Assembly: GCF_900547205.1 (NCBI RefSeq)
Contig: NZ_URFY01000007.1
Span: 74,590 to 138,589 of the forward strand
Origin: an uncultured Bacteroides sp.
GTDB lineage: Bacteria; Bacteroidota; Bacteroidia; Bacteroidales; Bacteroidaceae
Length of the DNA: 64,000 nucleotides
Direction of reading: 5' to 3'
Within the stretch, counting starts at the first letter, position 1; every line of letters begins with the position of its first letter. A program made the position numbers and the translations under genes. Shown piece after piece: positions 54,226 through 63,744 of the stretch. The notes under the pieces are model-generated. The model was not told the DNA's origin, searched no databases, and saw only the letters and a list, made by a program, of their open reading frames with translations.

Positions 54226-55332
54226 TTATAAATTATAATTCCATTGCTTCAAAGCAAATCCCCAATTCTCCTCCACCAAACGGATGGTCTGGTCATCATA
54301 TTTATATTTATTCTTCTTATACCCCTTCTTACCGCCGACATACTTTTCTATATCTGCACGTGCTTCGGCAAATCCGGGAATAGATAGTGAATGATAAATA
54401 TCCTCTGTCATCCCCATCGCATCTGCTTCGAAATCTTCAAACTTCACTTCCATCAAGTTACCTTCAGGAATAAATTTCTTATCCGCTTCATATTTATGAT
54501 AAAGCTTAGCATAAATAGAAATGATATTTTCCTCTATTTGTTCATTGCTGATATCCTGCAATTTCAACGGTTGAATCGTATTCGTAAAGAAACTGCGTGT
54601 AGATTCGAAAACAGTATACGGGTTACGCATCAGGTAGATGAATTTCGCATTCGGGAACATTTTCACCAACTCTTTCACACGGCCTGTATGCGGAGGATTT
54701 TTGCTAAGGAATTGAGTTCCATGCGTATTCCACAATGATATCTTGATTAACTTAGTGAACACCTCTTCAAATACTTTCAGTTCTGCATCTGTAATATCAT
54801 CAAACAGCAAATATTTATCGGCATATTCCTGTTGGTATTTTGGCAAAAACCAAAAATTATAATATGTATAAGGCATCATATTTGCAAGTGCAAACTCTTC
54901 TTCTTGCGGAAGATCGACAGCCAACTCCATATTATCTGTCGGACGTTTATCCGGCATTAGCCAACTCATATTCTTCTTGAAGAAAGGTTGCCCCCACATC
55001 ATCAAATGAGGAAATACAGTCTGATAAGTTGTGTTATAGCCAAAGTGCTTGTCACAAGAGAAAACATTATGCACGAAAGTCGTTCCACTCCGCCAGTGCC
55101 CCAGAATAAAAACAGGATCATGTTCCAGAGGCTGATTTGCCAATAACTTCTCATAACGCTTATCTTGCAATGAAGCCAGTGGAGAAAGCAATCGGCACAC
55201 AGCTTTTGTCAATCGGTATTTGCCTTTATAAGCTTCACCAATTTCGCGATTGGCCGTGATAGCCTTAAACGTTTTCCAATCGGCACCCACCAATGTATTA
55301 ATTGGCAGTTTATTAAATTCGAGTAATCCCAT
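54226..55332 (-). CDS. Sulfotransferase
   Basis: Transfers sulfate from PAPS to an acceptor. The 368-residue protein has the 5'-phosphosulfate loop GHWRSGTTFVHNVF and the 3'-phosphate motif FIYLMRNPYTVFESTRSF, plus the later VKFEDFEADAMGMT. It sits directly after cysN (6 bp) in the PAPS-making operon. Gene order matches, from memory, the B. thetaiotaomicron BT_0412-BT_0416 cluster, whose sulfotransferase sulfonates cholesterol and other sterols. A steroid acceptor is thus likely but not provable here. Confidence 0.92.
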   Translation of the reverse strand: MGLLEFNKLPINTLVGADWKTFKAITANREIGEAYKGKYRLTKAVCRLLSPLASLQDKRYEKLLANQPLEHDPVFILGHWRSGTTFVHNVFSCDKHFGYNTTYQTVFPHLMMWGQPFFKKNMSWLMPDKRPTDNMELAVDLPQEEEFALANMMPYTYYNFWFLPKYQQEYADKYLLFDDITDAELKVFEEVFTKLIKISLWNTHGTQFLSKNPPHTGRVKELVKMFPNAKFIYLMRNPYTVFESTRSFFTNTIQPLKLQDISNEQIEENIISIYAKLYHKYEADKKFIPEGNLMEVKFEDFEADAMGMTEDIYHSLSIPGFAEARADIEKYVGGKKGYKKNKYKYDDQTIRLVEENWGFALKQWNYNL

Positions 55333-55338
55333 ATCCTA

Positions 55339-56802
55339 TTATTTAATTATTTTCACTGCGAATCCCTGACGTTTCAGTTCCTTCACAGCTTTCTCTACAG
55401 CCTCATAATGTTCCGGAGTAATTCCCAGTTTCGACATATCAAGTACAGGAATATCATCCGTATTATTCATATCCTTCATTTCCACCCGGTCGATAATCAT
55501 ACCTACCGCAGAAGTATTGTTCGTAATCGGATCAATCAGGATAAACGAGCCGCAAGACTTATTTTTCTTATAGGAATCAAAGAAAAGCTCCTTAGCGGTA
55601 GTCAGCACCACACGGGCAATCTGATTCAGTTGCAAAGGCAAAGTTTCCTTTGTCAGTGCTCCATTCTCCAGAGACAGTTGCTCCATAGTGTTCACATCCA
55701 CCTTATATTTAATGACGTCAACACGGGTACGACTCACATTAGTAGTCTGCTTAATAAAGAATGACTTATTAATATCCATCGGCTCTTCGTCCATCCAGAC
55801 CATCATTGCTTCAAAGTTACGGTCAACAATAGGCAAGTTATCTGGGTGCACAAGCATTTCGCCGCGCGACACATCTATTTCATCTTCCAGCGTCAACGTA
55901 ACAGACTGTGGCGGAAAAGCATAATCCAACTCTCCGTCGTATGTAACGATGCTCTTCACTTTCGATGTTTTTCCGGAAGGGAGTGCCATCACAGTATCCC
56001 CTTTACGGATGATACCCGAAGCTACCTTACCACAGAATCCTCTAAAGTCCAGATTCGGGCGCAAGACATATTGAACCGGGAAACGGAAATCCGATAAGTT
56101 ATGGTCATTATCAATATGAACAGTTTCAAGGAAATCCAGCAATGAAGGACCCTCATACCAAGGAGTACGTTCAGACTTATCTACCACATTATCTCCATCC
56201 AATGCAGAAAGCGGAATGCAGTTCACATCAGGAATCCCTAGTGGCTCCACAAATTTCTTATACTCAACCACAATCTCATCGAAACGTTCTTTCGAAAAAT
56301 CAACCAAGTCCATCTTATTGACAGCCAGCACCACGTGCTTGATACCCAGTAGAGACACAAGGAAAGTATGACGACGTGTCTGAGTAATCACACCTGTGCG
56401 GGCATCTACCAGAATAATCGCAAGATTGGCTGTAGACCCACCCGTAATCATATTACGTGTGTATTGTTCATGTCCCGGAGTATCTGCAATGATAAACTTA
56501 CGTCCATTAGTAGAGAAATAGCGGTATGCCACATCAATTGTAATTCCCTGTTCGCGTTCAGCTTTCAATCCGTCAAGCAACAGTGCATAGTCGATATGCT
56601 CACCTGCATTGCCCACACGTTTACTATCACGTTCCAGTGCATCCAACTGATCCTCATACAATTTCTTGCTGTCAAACAACAGCCGTCCGATCAACGTTGA
56701 TTTTCCATCATCTACCGAACCGGCGGTCAACAGTCTCAGTAAGTCCTTCTGTTCGTCTTTATCCAGAAAGGCTTTTATATCTAATTTATTATCTGCCATC
56801 AC
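55339..56802 (-). CDS. cysN: Sulfate adenylyltransferase large subunit
   Basis: The 487-residue GTPase subunit that drives APS formation with CysD. P-loop GSVDDGKSTLIGRLLFD, G3 DTPGHEQYTRNMITG and G4 NKMDLVDF are intact; the C-terminal beta barrels follow. There is no fused APS kinase, which is a separate gene here. It starts 9 bp after cysD's stop and ends 6 bp before the sulfotransferase start. Confidence 0.96.
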   Translation of the reverse strand: MMADNKLDIKAFLDKDEQKDLLRLLTAGSVDDGKSTLIGRLLFDSKKLYEDQLDALERDSKRVGNAGEHIDYALLLDGLKAEREQGITIDVAYRYFSTNGRKFIIADTPGHEQYTRNMITGGSTANLAIILVDARTGVITQTRRHTFLVSLLGIKHVVLAVNKMDLVDFSKERFDEIVVEYKKFVEPLGIPDVNCIPLSALDGDNVVDKSERTPWYEGPSLLDFLETVHIDNDHNLSDFRFPVQYVLRPNLDFRGFCGKVASGIIRKGDTVMALPSGKTSKVKSIVTYDGELDYAFPPQSVTLTLEDEIDVSRGEMLVHPDNLPIVDRNFEAMMVWMDEEPMDINKSFFIKQTTNVSRTRVDVIKYKVDVNTMEQLSLENGALTKETLPLQLNQIARVVLTTAKELFFDSYKKNKSCGSFILIDPITNNTSAVGMIIDRVEMKDMNNTDDIPVLDMSKLGITPEHYEAVEKAVKELKRQGFAVKIIK

Positions 56803-56811
56803 TCTTTTCTA

Positions 56812-57720
56812 TTAAAAGTATCCTTCACGTTTCTTCTGTTCCATACTACCTTCTTGGTCAAAATCAATCACACGGGTAGTACGCTCACTTTTTGTAGTAG
56901 TCATCATCTCTTCCACAATCTCTTCGATGGTGGCAGCTCCACTCTCTACAGCTCCCGTCAGCGGCCAGCAGCCTAAAGTACGGAAACGAACCATCTTCAT
57001 TTCAATCTGGTCGCGATACTTTTCAGGCAAACGTTCGTCATCTGCCATAATGATATTACCGTCAAGATTGATAACAGGACGTTCTTTAGCATAATAAAGA
57101 GGTACGATAGGAATATTCTCCAAACGAATATATTGCCAAATATCCAATTCTGTCCAGTTACTGATTGGGAATACACGGATACTCTCTCCTTTATGTACAC
57201 GGGCGTTATAAATATCCCATAACTCAGGACGCTGATTCTTCGGATCCCATTGGTGGAACTTATCCCTGAATGAGAAAATACGTTCTTTCGCACGAGACTT
57301 CTCCTCGTCGCGACGGGCACCGCCAAAAGCTGCATCAAACTTATATTTATCCAATGCATGAAGCAATGCCTGAGTCTTCATCAAGTCTGTGTGCACCTTA
57401 CTTCCGTGCGTAAAAGGTCCTACTCCTGCATGAAAAGCTTCCATATTACTTTCTACGATCAGATTCCAGCCATACTTCTTCGCGTATTCATCGCGGAACT
57501 GAATCATCTCCTTAAATTTCCATTTCGAATCGATATGCATCAATGGGAACGGCACTTTACCCGGATAAAACGCTTTTTCAGCCAAACGTACCATCACCGA
57601 AGAATCCTTGCCAATGCTATATAGCATCACCGGATTCTCAAATTCCGCCGCCACCTCACGGATGATATGAATAGACTCGGCTTCGAGTTCCTTCAAGTGG
57701 CTTAATTTATATTCTTCCAT
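56812..57720 (-). CDS. cysD: Sulfate adenylyltransferase small subunit
   Basis: The catalytic ATP-pyrophosphatase-type subunit, 302 residues, that makes APS from ATP and sulfate. The PP-loop is MLYSIGKDSSVMVRLAEKA; later marks include AFGGARRDEEKSRAKERIFSF and FPISNWTELDIWQYI. It lies 27 bp after cysC. The length and motifs are standard. Confidence 0.96.
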   Translation of the reverse strand: MEEYKLSHLKELEAESIHIIREVAAEFENPVMLYSIGKDSSVMVRLAEKAFYPGKVPFPLMHIDSKWKFKEMIQFRDEYAKKYGWNLIVESNMEAFHAGVGPFTHGSKVHTDLMKTQALLHALDKYKFDAAFGGARRDEEKSRAKERIFSFRDKFHQWDPKNQRPELWDIYNARVHKGESIRVFPISNWTELDIWQYIRLENIPIVPLYYAKERPVINLDGNIIMADDERLPEKYRDQIEMKMVRFRTLGCWPLTGAVESGAATIEEIVEEMMTTTKSERTTRVIDFDQEGSMEQKKREGYF

Positions 57721-57747
57721 TACTTAAATAATGATTTTATTCTTCTA

Positions 57748-58356
57748 CTATATATTTCTCTCTACTTTTGGCAAAATAAGTTCCAGCAATCGATGCACTG
57801 ACTCTTCCAAACTCAGTTCAGAAGTATCCAACGCCAATGCCGGATGTTCCGGCATCTCAAATGGCGCTGATATTCCGGTAAAATTCTTAATCTCTCCTTT
57901 ACGTGCCTTCGCATACAGTCCTTTCACGTCGCGTCTTTCACATTCTTCCAACGGAGTACTTACAAATATCTCCAAGAAATCATCTTTTCCGATGATGTTC
58001 GCCGCCATCTCACGGATATCATTGTTTGGACTGATAAATGCCGCAATCGTTATAATGCCGCTATCCAAAAATAATTTGGATACTTCAGCTATACGCCGGA
58101 TATTCTCCACGCGGTCAGTCTCCGAGAAACCCAGATTATTATTGATTCCACTTCGAATGTTATCACCATCCAATATACGGCACAGCAACCCACGCTGATG
58201 AAGTTCGCGTTCCAGCGCAATGGCTATAGTACTTTTCCCTGAGCCACTTAGTCCGGTAAACCAAATCATAACACTGTGTTGCCCTAGAAGTTCCTCTTTG
58301 TCCTGCCGTGTCATCATACGGTCAAATATAGGATATATATGATTTTTCTCTTCCAT
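57748..58356 (-). CDS. cysC: Adenylylsulfate kinase
   Basis: Phosphorylates APS to PAPS, the donor for the sulfotransferase. The 202-residue protein has the P-loop FTGLSGSGKSTIAIALE and the APS-binding LDGDNIRSGINNNLGFSETDR. It lies 16 bp after the SLC13 stop and 27 bp before cysD. A stand-alone CysC with a sulfotransferase in the operon points to PAPS for sulfonation, since no PAPS reductase (cysH) is present here. Confidence 0.95.
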   Translation of the reverse strand: MEEKNHIYPIFDRMMTRQDKEELLGQHSVMIWFTGLSGSGKSTIAIALERELHQRGLLCRILDGDNIRSGINNNLGFSETDRVENIRRIAEVSKLFLDSGIITIAAFISPNNDIREMAANIIGKDDFLEIFVSTPLEECERRDVKGLYAKARKGEIKNFTGISAPFEMPEHPALALDTSELSLEESVHRLLELILPKVERNI

Positions 58357-58372
58357 TTATAGATTATATTAA

Positions 58373-59926
58373 TTAAAACTTCCAAATCATTGGAATCAGA
58401 ATAACAGAAATGATAAACGTAATGATATTAAGTGGCAAACCGATACGCACATAATCCGTAAATTTATAGTTGCCGATACCTTGCACAATCAAATTAGTCT
58501 GATAACCGATAGGAGTTGAAAAACTTGCAGATGCAGCCATACAAATCACCACAAAAAATGGCACTGGGCTCACTCCTAATTGGGTAGCAAGTGACAAAGC
58601 CAATGGGAAAGCCAAGGCAGCAGCTGCATTATTCGTAATCAACTCGGTAAATAAATTCGTGATGATAAACAACATGGCTAACAGCACATGAGGTCCGTAG
58701 TCATCGCTCAATCCTATAATAAACTTAGCAACGCTATCAGCCACTCCCGAATTAACCATCGCCTTGCTGATAGCAAACGCACAGGCAATAGTTATCAGAA
58801 TATCCCACGATATATATTTGGTATATTTACGGGCAGGGAAAAGATTAGTCCATGCCATAATAATAGTGGTAATAGACACAAAGAAAAACATATCCAGCTT
58901 GATGTTGGGAAACATTTCTTTCGTTATAGGAAGTTCTCCAACCGTTGCCCCCACAATCATCAACACCAATAAAATCAGTGCCAACCAGCGCTTTTTCTTT
59001 CCTGAGGTATCCGGTTCATTACCATTGGTCAACAGCACAAAAACCGAAGATTCTCCCCATGTCGGGATAAATGTATCATCAGCCATCACGACAAGCGTAT
59101 CGCCTTCACGAAGTACCACTTTATCCAAATTAGTCACAAACCGTTGTCCGCTACGTGTCTTAATCTCTTTCACTTCCGCTCCATAATGACGCTGAAAGTT
59201 GAAATCGCCCAGTTTCTTATTAATACCCGGGAAACGTGGTCCCAAGATTGCTTCCACCCGATGCAATACCTCTCCTTCTTCCGCCTCTTCATCCGGCACA
59301 GCCGTATCCGGACGAGCATCCGGCAAAAGACGTTTGGAGAAAAGGAAAAGATAAATAATTCCGGCAATAGCAATGAATATGCCTACTTTTCCAAGTTCGA
59401 ACATAGAAAACCCTTCGAATCCTGCTTCCAGAATCATACCATGCACCACTAAATTAGTAGAAGTACCAATCAAGGTACAAATACCACCAAGAATAGTCAC
59501 ATAAGAAAGAGGTATCAAGAATTTCGTTGCCGGAAGTTTCACCGATTTCGCCCAATGCTTAATGATCGGGGCAAAAATAACCACAACAGGAGTATTATTC
59601 AGAAAAGCAGAAATAAAAGCCACTGAAGGCAAGATACGCAATTGCGCCTTAAAAACCGTTGTTTTTCCCTGCGGAAGCAACTTCTTTATCACCTGTCCCA
59701 ACGTACCCGACTGACGAATACCTTCACTTACCAGAAATAGCAAGGCAACGGTAATCATACCTTTATTACTGAATCCTTCGAGCATCTCCTTGGGAGTCAG
59801 AATACCAGCACACAGAAACAATACCACTACCGAAAAAAGCACCATACCCGGTCGCATTTTATCTGCAATCAGGGCAGCTACCATTCCTAATAGAGACAAT
59901 AGTACAAATACAATTTCAAATGTCAT
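58373..59926 (-). CDS. SLC13-family anion (sulfate) permease with RCK/TrkA_C-type insert
   Basis: A 517-residue inner-membrane transporter. I start at MTFEIVFVLLSLLGM; the longer frame overlaps cysQ. The SLC13 signature repeats (NNTPVVVIFAPI and NNAAAALAFPLALSL) flank about eleven helices. A soluble insert between them, with QRHYGAEVKEIKTRSGQR and LREGDTLVVMADDTF, is a TrkA_C-like regulatory domain. Its place between cysQ and cysC makes it the probable sulfate importer of the operon. Confidence 0.92.
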   Translation of the reverse strand: MTFEIVFVLLSLLGMVAALIADKMRPGMVLFSVVVLFLCAGILTPKEMLEGFSNKGMITVALLFLVSEGIRQSGTLGQVIKKLLPQGKTTVFKAQLRILPSVAFISAFLNNTPVVVIFAPIIKHWAKSVKLPATKFLIPLSYVTILGGICTLIGTSTNLVVHGMILEAGFEGFSMFELGKVGIFIAIAGIIYLFLFSKRLLPDARPDTAVPDEEAEEGEVLHRVEAILGPRFPGINKKLGDFNFQRHYGAEVKEIKTRSGQRFVTNLDKVVLREGDTLVVMADDTFIPTWGESSVFVLLTNGNEPDTSGKKKRWLALILLVLMIVGATVGELPITKEMFPNIKLDMFFFVSITTIIMAWTNLFPARKYTKYISWDILITIACAFAISKAMVNSGVADSVAKFIIGLSDDYGPHVLLAMLFIITNLFTELITNNAAAALAFPLALSLATQLGVSPVPFFVVICMAASASFSTPIGYQTNLIVQGIGNYKFTDYVRIGLPLNIITFIISVILIPMIWKF

Positions 59927-59937
59927 ACCAACATTAT

Positions 59938-60765
59938 TTAGTGTTCTCTTTTGGGTTCGACGATAAACCATGGATTCAATAAATTCTCCTTGTTGTATCG
60001 CAAAGGCTCGTCCTTTCCTGCCTGATACACTTCCATACCGGCAGCACGTGCTATGGCGTGTCCTGCTGCCGTATCCCACTCCATTGTTGGAGCGAAACGC
60101 GGATAGACATCAGCATTTCCTTCAGCCACCAGACAGATTTTAATAGAACTGCCGCTCGATATCATTTCGACATCACCATGCTTCTTCTTCAAATCCGCAA
60201 TATATGTCTCTGTTTCAGGTGAGAGGTGTGATCGGGAAGCTACAACCACGAAGTGATTTCTCGCTTGCTCCAAGGGCATTCGTTCAGCATCTTCAATCAA
60301 CTGTTCCAGCGTCAATTCACCATCTTTTAGATGAACCTTAGCACTGGATATCTTATACGCTCCCACCCCTTCAACAGCAAAATAAAGTTCTTTCTTTACA
60401 GGCACGTAAATTACACCAAACACAGGTACAAAATCCTGTACCAAAGCGATATTTACTGTAAATTCTCCATTGCGCTTAATAAACTCCTTTGTTCCATCCA
60501 GCGGATCAACAATCCATAAAGTATTCCACTTGCGGCGGACTTCATAATCCAGATGCTTTCCTTCTTCACTAAGAACAGGAAAAGGAGTATCATTCAAAAT
60601 AGCAACTATTGCCTCATGGGCTTTCCTGTCCGCTATCGTCAGAGGAGAGTTATCAGCCTTCCTCTCTATTTCGAAGTCCGATGCCGGATCATCATAAATA
60701 GAAAGAATTTCTTCACCTGCTTTTAATGCTGCATCAATAGCAGCTATCGCGTATTTTTGTTCCAT
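59938..60765 (-). CDS. cysQ: 3'(2'),5'-bisphosphate nucleotidase CysQ
   Basis: Breaks down PAP, the by-product of sulfonation, to AMP. The 275-residue IMPase-fold protein has IADRKAHEAI, the metal site WIVDPLDGTKEFIKRN and WDTAAGHAIARAAG. It is the first gene of the operon and starts after a probable -7 box (TACTTTTG, minus strand 60836-60829) without a clear -33. Supply of PAPS and removal of PAP on one transcript fits active sulfonation. Confidence 0.95.
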   Translation of the reverse strand: MEQKYAIAAIDAALKAGEEILSIYDDPASDFEIERKADNSPLTIADRKAHEAIVAILNDTPFPVLSEEGKHLDYEVRRKWNTLWIVDPLDGTKEFIKRNGEFTVNIALVQDFVPVFGVIYVPVKKELYFAVEGVGAYKISSAKVHLKDGELTLEQLIEDAERMPLEQARNHFVVVASRSHLSPETETYIADLKKKHGDVEMISSGSSIKICLVAEGNADVYPRFAPTMEWDTAAGHAIARAAGMEVYQAGKDEPLRYNKENLLNPWFIVEPKREH

Positions 60766-60939
60766 TTGATTCCTTGTATTAATACCTTATTCACTATAAG
60801 GCTGTAATTCCTCCAAATTAAGAATTGGCAAAAGTAAAAACTTTATTTACGATTAAAGTTTCCCCGCCATCATTTATAACTTCTTTTAGTAAAACAACGA
60901 AAATATCTAAACGAATATAACCTTTCCGATTCAACAAAA

Positions 60940-60965
60940 AAGCAGTAACTTCCCAGTTACCGCCT
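60940..60965 (-). terminator. Terminator after the SPOR lipoprotein
   Basis: GCGGTAACT with AGTTACTGC around GGGA, followed by TTTTTT on the minus strand. Confidence 0.75.
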
Positions 60966-61017
60966 TCTTATTTGGAAAAAATGTTCGTTCTTTCCAATAT
61001 ATATTACCAAAAAGAAA

Positions 61018-61512
61018 TCAATATACGCGATACAGCAACCATGCTCCTTGGAAATCCGAACGGTTCGGGTATTTAGCTTTGAACGCGTCGCGAGCATTTG
61101 CAGCAGCAGCTTTATCAGCAAATGAGCTAACAATTACACGATACATTGCCTTATCGGCATTAAATGCAATAGTAGACTGATAACCTTGTGCATCCAACCA
61201 GTCTTTCAGACCTTCAGCATTTGCTTTTACTCCAAAGCTACCTGCCACTACACTATAATCTTTCAGTCCGTCATTACCGGATACTACTGTAACCTTTTCC
61301 TGACGAACACCGGATGTATCTGCTACTTTAGGTGTTGTCACAGGAGCTGCAACTACCGGAGTCACTTCTACCGGAGTTTCCACTTGAGGTTCTGCCAATT
61401 CTTGTTGTTTAGCTTTCTCGTAAGCTTTTTTGTAAGCACTTTCGCTGGATTTACAAGATGCAAAAGCCAGCATCAAGCATACTCCCATTCCTAATACAAC
61501 CAATTTTCTCAT
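61018..61512 (-). CDS. SPOR-domain lipoprotein
   Basis: A 164-residue lipoprotein (signal MRKLVVLGMGVCLMLAFASC, Cys20). A short charged linker and a Pro/Val/Thr-rich stretch lead to a C-terminal SPOR domain (YSVVAGSFGVKANAEGLKDW, VIVSSFADKAAAANARDAF). SPOR domains bind denuded septal peptidoglycan, so it probably acts at cell division. It is monocistronic, ending in the terminator at 60940. Confidence 0.92.
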   Translation of the reverse strand: MRKLVVLGMGVCLMLAFASCKSSESAYKKAYEKAKQQELAEPQVETPVEVTPVVAAPVTTPKVADTSGVRQEKVTVVSGNDGLKDYSVVAGSFGVKANAEGLKDWLDAQGYQSTIAFNADKAMYRVIVSSFADKAAAANARDAFKAKYPNRSDFQGAWLLYRVY

Positions 61513-61629
61513 ATTACTATACTCTAGTTTTAATTAATAATTAAACGTTCTTGTCTATTTGAAATAAGTTTCGGGCAACAAAATAATAGAAATTTTATCA
61601 TCCGGCAAAGAAAAGCGGCGAAAAAACAC

Positions 61630-62403
61630 CTATTCGACCTTTTTCTTATAAGAAATCGTGCCTGTTGCCTGATAAGTGGGCATTAAAAGTACCTCAGCAA
61701 TCTGAATATGCTCAGGCGCCGAGGCAGCAAAATAAATCGTCTCGGCAACATCATCTCCTGTCAACGGACGAATTCCTTTATAGAAATTATCAGCGGCATC
61801 CTTATCGCCACGATAACGCACCACCGTAAAGTTTGTTTCTACCATACCCGGCTTGATGTTTGTCACTCTCAGCGGAGTATCGACTAAATCAATCCGCAAG
61901 CCATCCGAAAGAGCCTTCACGGCAGCTTTAGTAGCACAATAAACACTTCCCCCGGGATAAGCGGCATCACCGGCAATAGATCCTATATTAATAATGTGTC
62001 CCCTTCCGCGTTCCACCATGCCGGGAACCACCATACGAGTCACAGCCAACAAACCTTTTATATTCGTATCAATCACGACATCCCATTCATCCAGATTACC
62101 TTCGAATTCCTTATCCACACCGATCACCAGTCCTGCATTGTTCACTAATACATCAATTGCTTTCCACTCGGAGGGCAAATTACTCAATGCCGTTTTCATT
62201 TGTTCGCGGTTACGCACATCAAATGGAAGCAGGCAAATCCCAATCGCAGGATATTCTTTTTCTAACTCAGATTTCAGTTCCTCCAATTTTGATTCGTTGC
62301 GTGCATTCAAAATTAAGTTCCATCCTTCTTTTGCAAATTTGCGGGCACATCCTTTGCCAATTCCGCTACTTGCGCCCGTTATAAAAACTGTTTTATTTTC
62401 CAT
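61630..62403 (-). CDS. Short-chain dehydrogenase/reductase (YdfG-like)
   Basis: A 257-residue NAD(P)-dependent oxidoreductase. The cofactor motif is FITGASSGIGKGCARKF, with NNAG in VLVNNAGLVIGVD and the catalytic IGSIAGDAAYPGGSVYCATK (Ser, Tyr, Lys). The C-terminus (PLTGDDVAETIYFAASAPEH) resembles E. coli YdfG, a 3-hydroxy acid/serine dehydrogenase. Substrate is unknown. It stands alone on the minus strand, divergent from the YtxH gene. Confidence 0.93.
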   Translation of the reverse strand: MENKTVFITGASSGIGKGCARKFAKEGWNLILNARNESKLEELKSELEKEYPAIGICLLPFDVRNREQMKTALSNLPSEWKAIDVLVNNAGLVIGVDKEFEGNLDEWDVVIDTNIKGLLAVTRMVVPGMVERGRGHIINIGSIAGDAAYPGGSVYCATKAAVKALSDGLRIDLVDTPLRVTNIKPGMVETNFTVVRYRGDKDAADNFYKGIRPLTGDDVAETIYFAASAPEHIQIAEVLLMPTYQATGTISYKKKVE

Positions 62404-62602
62404 TATAGTATGACTATTATTAAATAGGAGACAAAAGTACGCCTTTCCTCCTATTGGTTAGTTCCGCAAGGCAGTTAAATAAGATTAAAGCATAAAATAA
62501 AAAAAGAATTATAAAACTGAGTGTTTTTTTGGGGTATTGCGAACAACCTTTAAATAAAAATGTTATATTTGTTGTATCATAATCATTTAAACATTATAAG
62601 TT

Positions 62603-62812
62603 ATGAAAGGATTGAATGTATTAGCAGCTTTTTTGGGTGGTGCAGCCGTAGGCGCAGCCCTTGGTATTTTATTTGCTCCTGAAAAGGGAGAAGACACTCG
62701 TAACAAAATTACAGAGATTCTTCGCAAAAAAGGAATCAAGCTCAATCGTAGAGAAATGGAAAGTCTCGTTGATGAGATTGCAGCCGAAATGAAGGAGGAA
62801 ATAGCAGATTAA
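62603..62812 (+). CDS. YtxH-domain membrane protein
   Basis: A 69-residue protein. A glycine-rich hydrophobic segment (VLAAFLGGAAVGAALGILFA) is followed by PEKGEDTRNKI and a charged tail, the YtxH pattern linked to stress and envelope roles. A -7 box (TATATTTG, 62564-62571) lies 32 bp before the ATG. It starts a three-gene unit. Confidence 0.9.
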   Translation: MKGLNVLAAFLGGAAVGAALGILFAPEKGEDTRNKITEILRKKGIKLNRREMESLVDEIAAEMKEEIAD

Positions 62813-62840
62813 GTAACAAAGGATTAAAAACAGAGCGACC

Positions 62841-63203
62841 ATGTTTGCAGACGATAAGAGTATTGAGAATTTTCAGCAGTTATTTTTTGAGTTCAAGAAA
62901 TACTTAGAACTCCAAAAGGAATACTCCAAATTAGAATTAACGGAGAAACTAACGATTTTATTTTCAACGTTGATTATGATATTAGTACTTATAATTCTAG
63001 GCATGGTAGCTCTGTTTTACCTGCTCTTTGCTCTAGCCTATGTGCTAGAGCCGGTGGTAGGCAGCCTTACGGCAAGTTTTGCTATTATAGCGGGCATCAA
63101 TATCGTCCTTATTGCTTTAGTTATCATTTTCCGCAAGCAACTTATCATTTCACCGATGGTGAACTTCCTCGCAAATTTATTTCTAACCGATTCAAATAAA
63201 TAA
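62841..63203 (+). CDS. Phage-holin-family membrane protein
   Basis: A 120-residue protein with a charged amphipathic N-terminus, two long hydrophobic segments (ILFSTLIMILVLIILGMVALFY and a second around ASFAIIAGINIVLIALVIIF) and a short tail. This layout is of the phage-holin superfamily 3-like group often found beside YtxH proteins, where it is a housekeeping membrane protein, not a lysis gene. It lies 28 bp after YtxH and 3 bp before the next ORF. Confidence 0.82.
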   Translation: MFADDKSIENFQQLFFEFKKYLELQKEYSKLELTEKLTILFSTLIMILVLIILGMVALFYLLFALAYVLEPVVGSLTASFAIIAGINIVLIALVIIFRKQLIISPMVNFLANLFLTDSNK

Positions 63204-63206
63204 ATT

Positions 63207-63464
63207 ATGAGTATGCCTACGCCCCAGAAGTTAACATTGGAAGACATTTCCGAACGTAAAAGAAAGGTTTTGAGTGACATTCAGGCTCAAAAGAAGGCTA
63301 TGACTGCAACAACGCAGGAGATATTTTCTCCACTTGCTCCGGCTGCCACTAAAGCCGACTCCCTTATGCGTTCATTCAATACGGGTATGGCTGTATTTGA
63401 TGGAGTGGTGTTGGGAATAAAGGTGATAAGGAAGTTGCGCAGATATTTTAAGAATTTAAAATAG
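63207..63464 (+). CDS. Conserved hypothetical protein of the YtxH-holin unit
   Basis: An 85-residue basic protein, MSMPTPQKLTLEDISERKRK then a Ser/Ala-rich middle and basic end VIRKLRRYFKNLK. One weak hydrophobic stretch (GMAVFDGVVLGIKVI). I know no family. The tight 3-bp spacing ties it to the holin-family gene. Confidence 0.75.
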   Translation: MSMPTPQKLTLEDISERKRKVLSDIQAQKKAMTATTQEIFSPLAPAATKADSLMRSFNTGMAVFDGVVLGIKVIRKLRRYFKNLK

Positions 63465-63744
63465 TAGCTGGTTCCGTTTATTACCAACTTTGATATAAAA
63501 ACTAACTATATAAACGATCTTCACAGACAGTTGATATAGTTAGATAGTACATATTGGTATCATACCAACATGAGGATGTAGATTAGGAATATACCACTGT
63601 ACGCTTCCTAATCGGCAAAATGTAGGAATTCATGTATTTATCACGAACTTAGGGATCTACATATTTTTTATAAGCTTCCAATTTCCACGTTAGTTATTTA
63701 CCCCCTTATCCTCGAGCATTTACACGCACGAGACAAATAAAAGA
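63465..63744. other. Intergenic stretch near an IS66-type element
   Basis: No coding frame. Small palindromes occur, for example TTGGTATCATACCAA (63554-63568) and TAACTATATA with a partial mirror GATATAGTTA. I cannot place the element's terminal inverted repeat. Confidence 0.4.

Noticed and set aside
62841..63464. Prophage lysis module, from the holin-like gene
   Set aside because: No endolysin or phage structural gene is near; the YtxH-holin pairing is common in non-phage Bacteroidetes.
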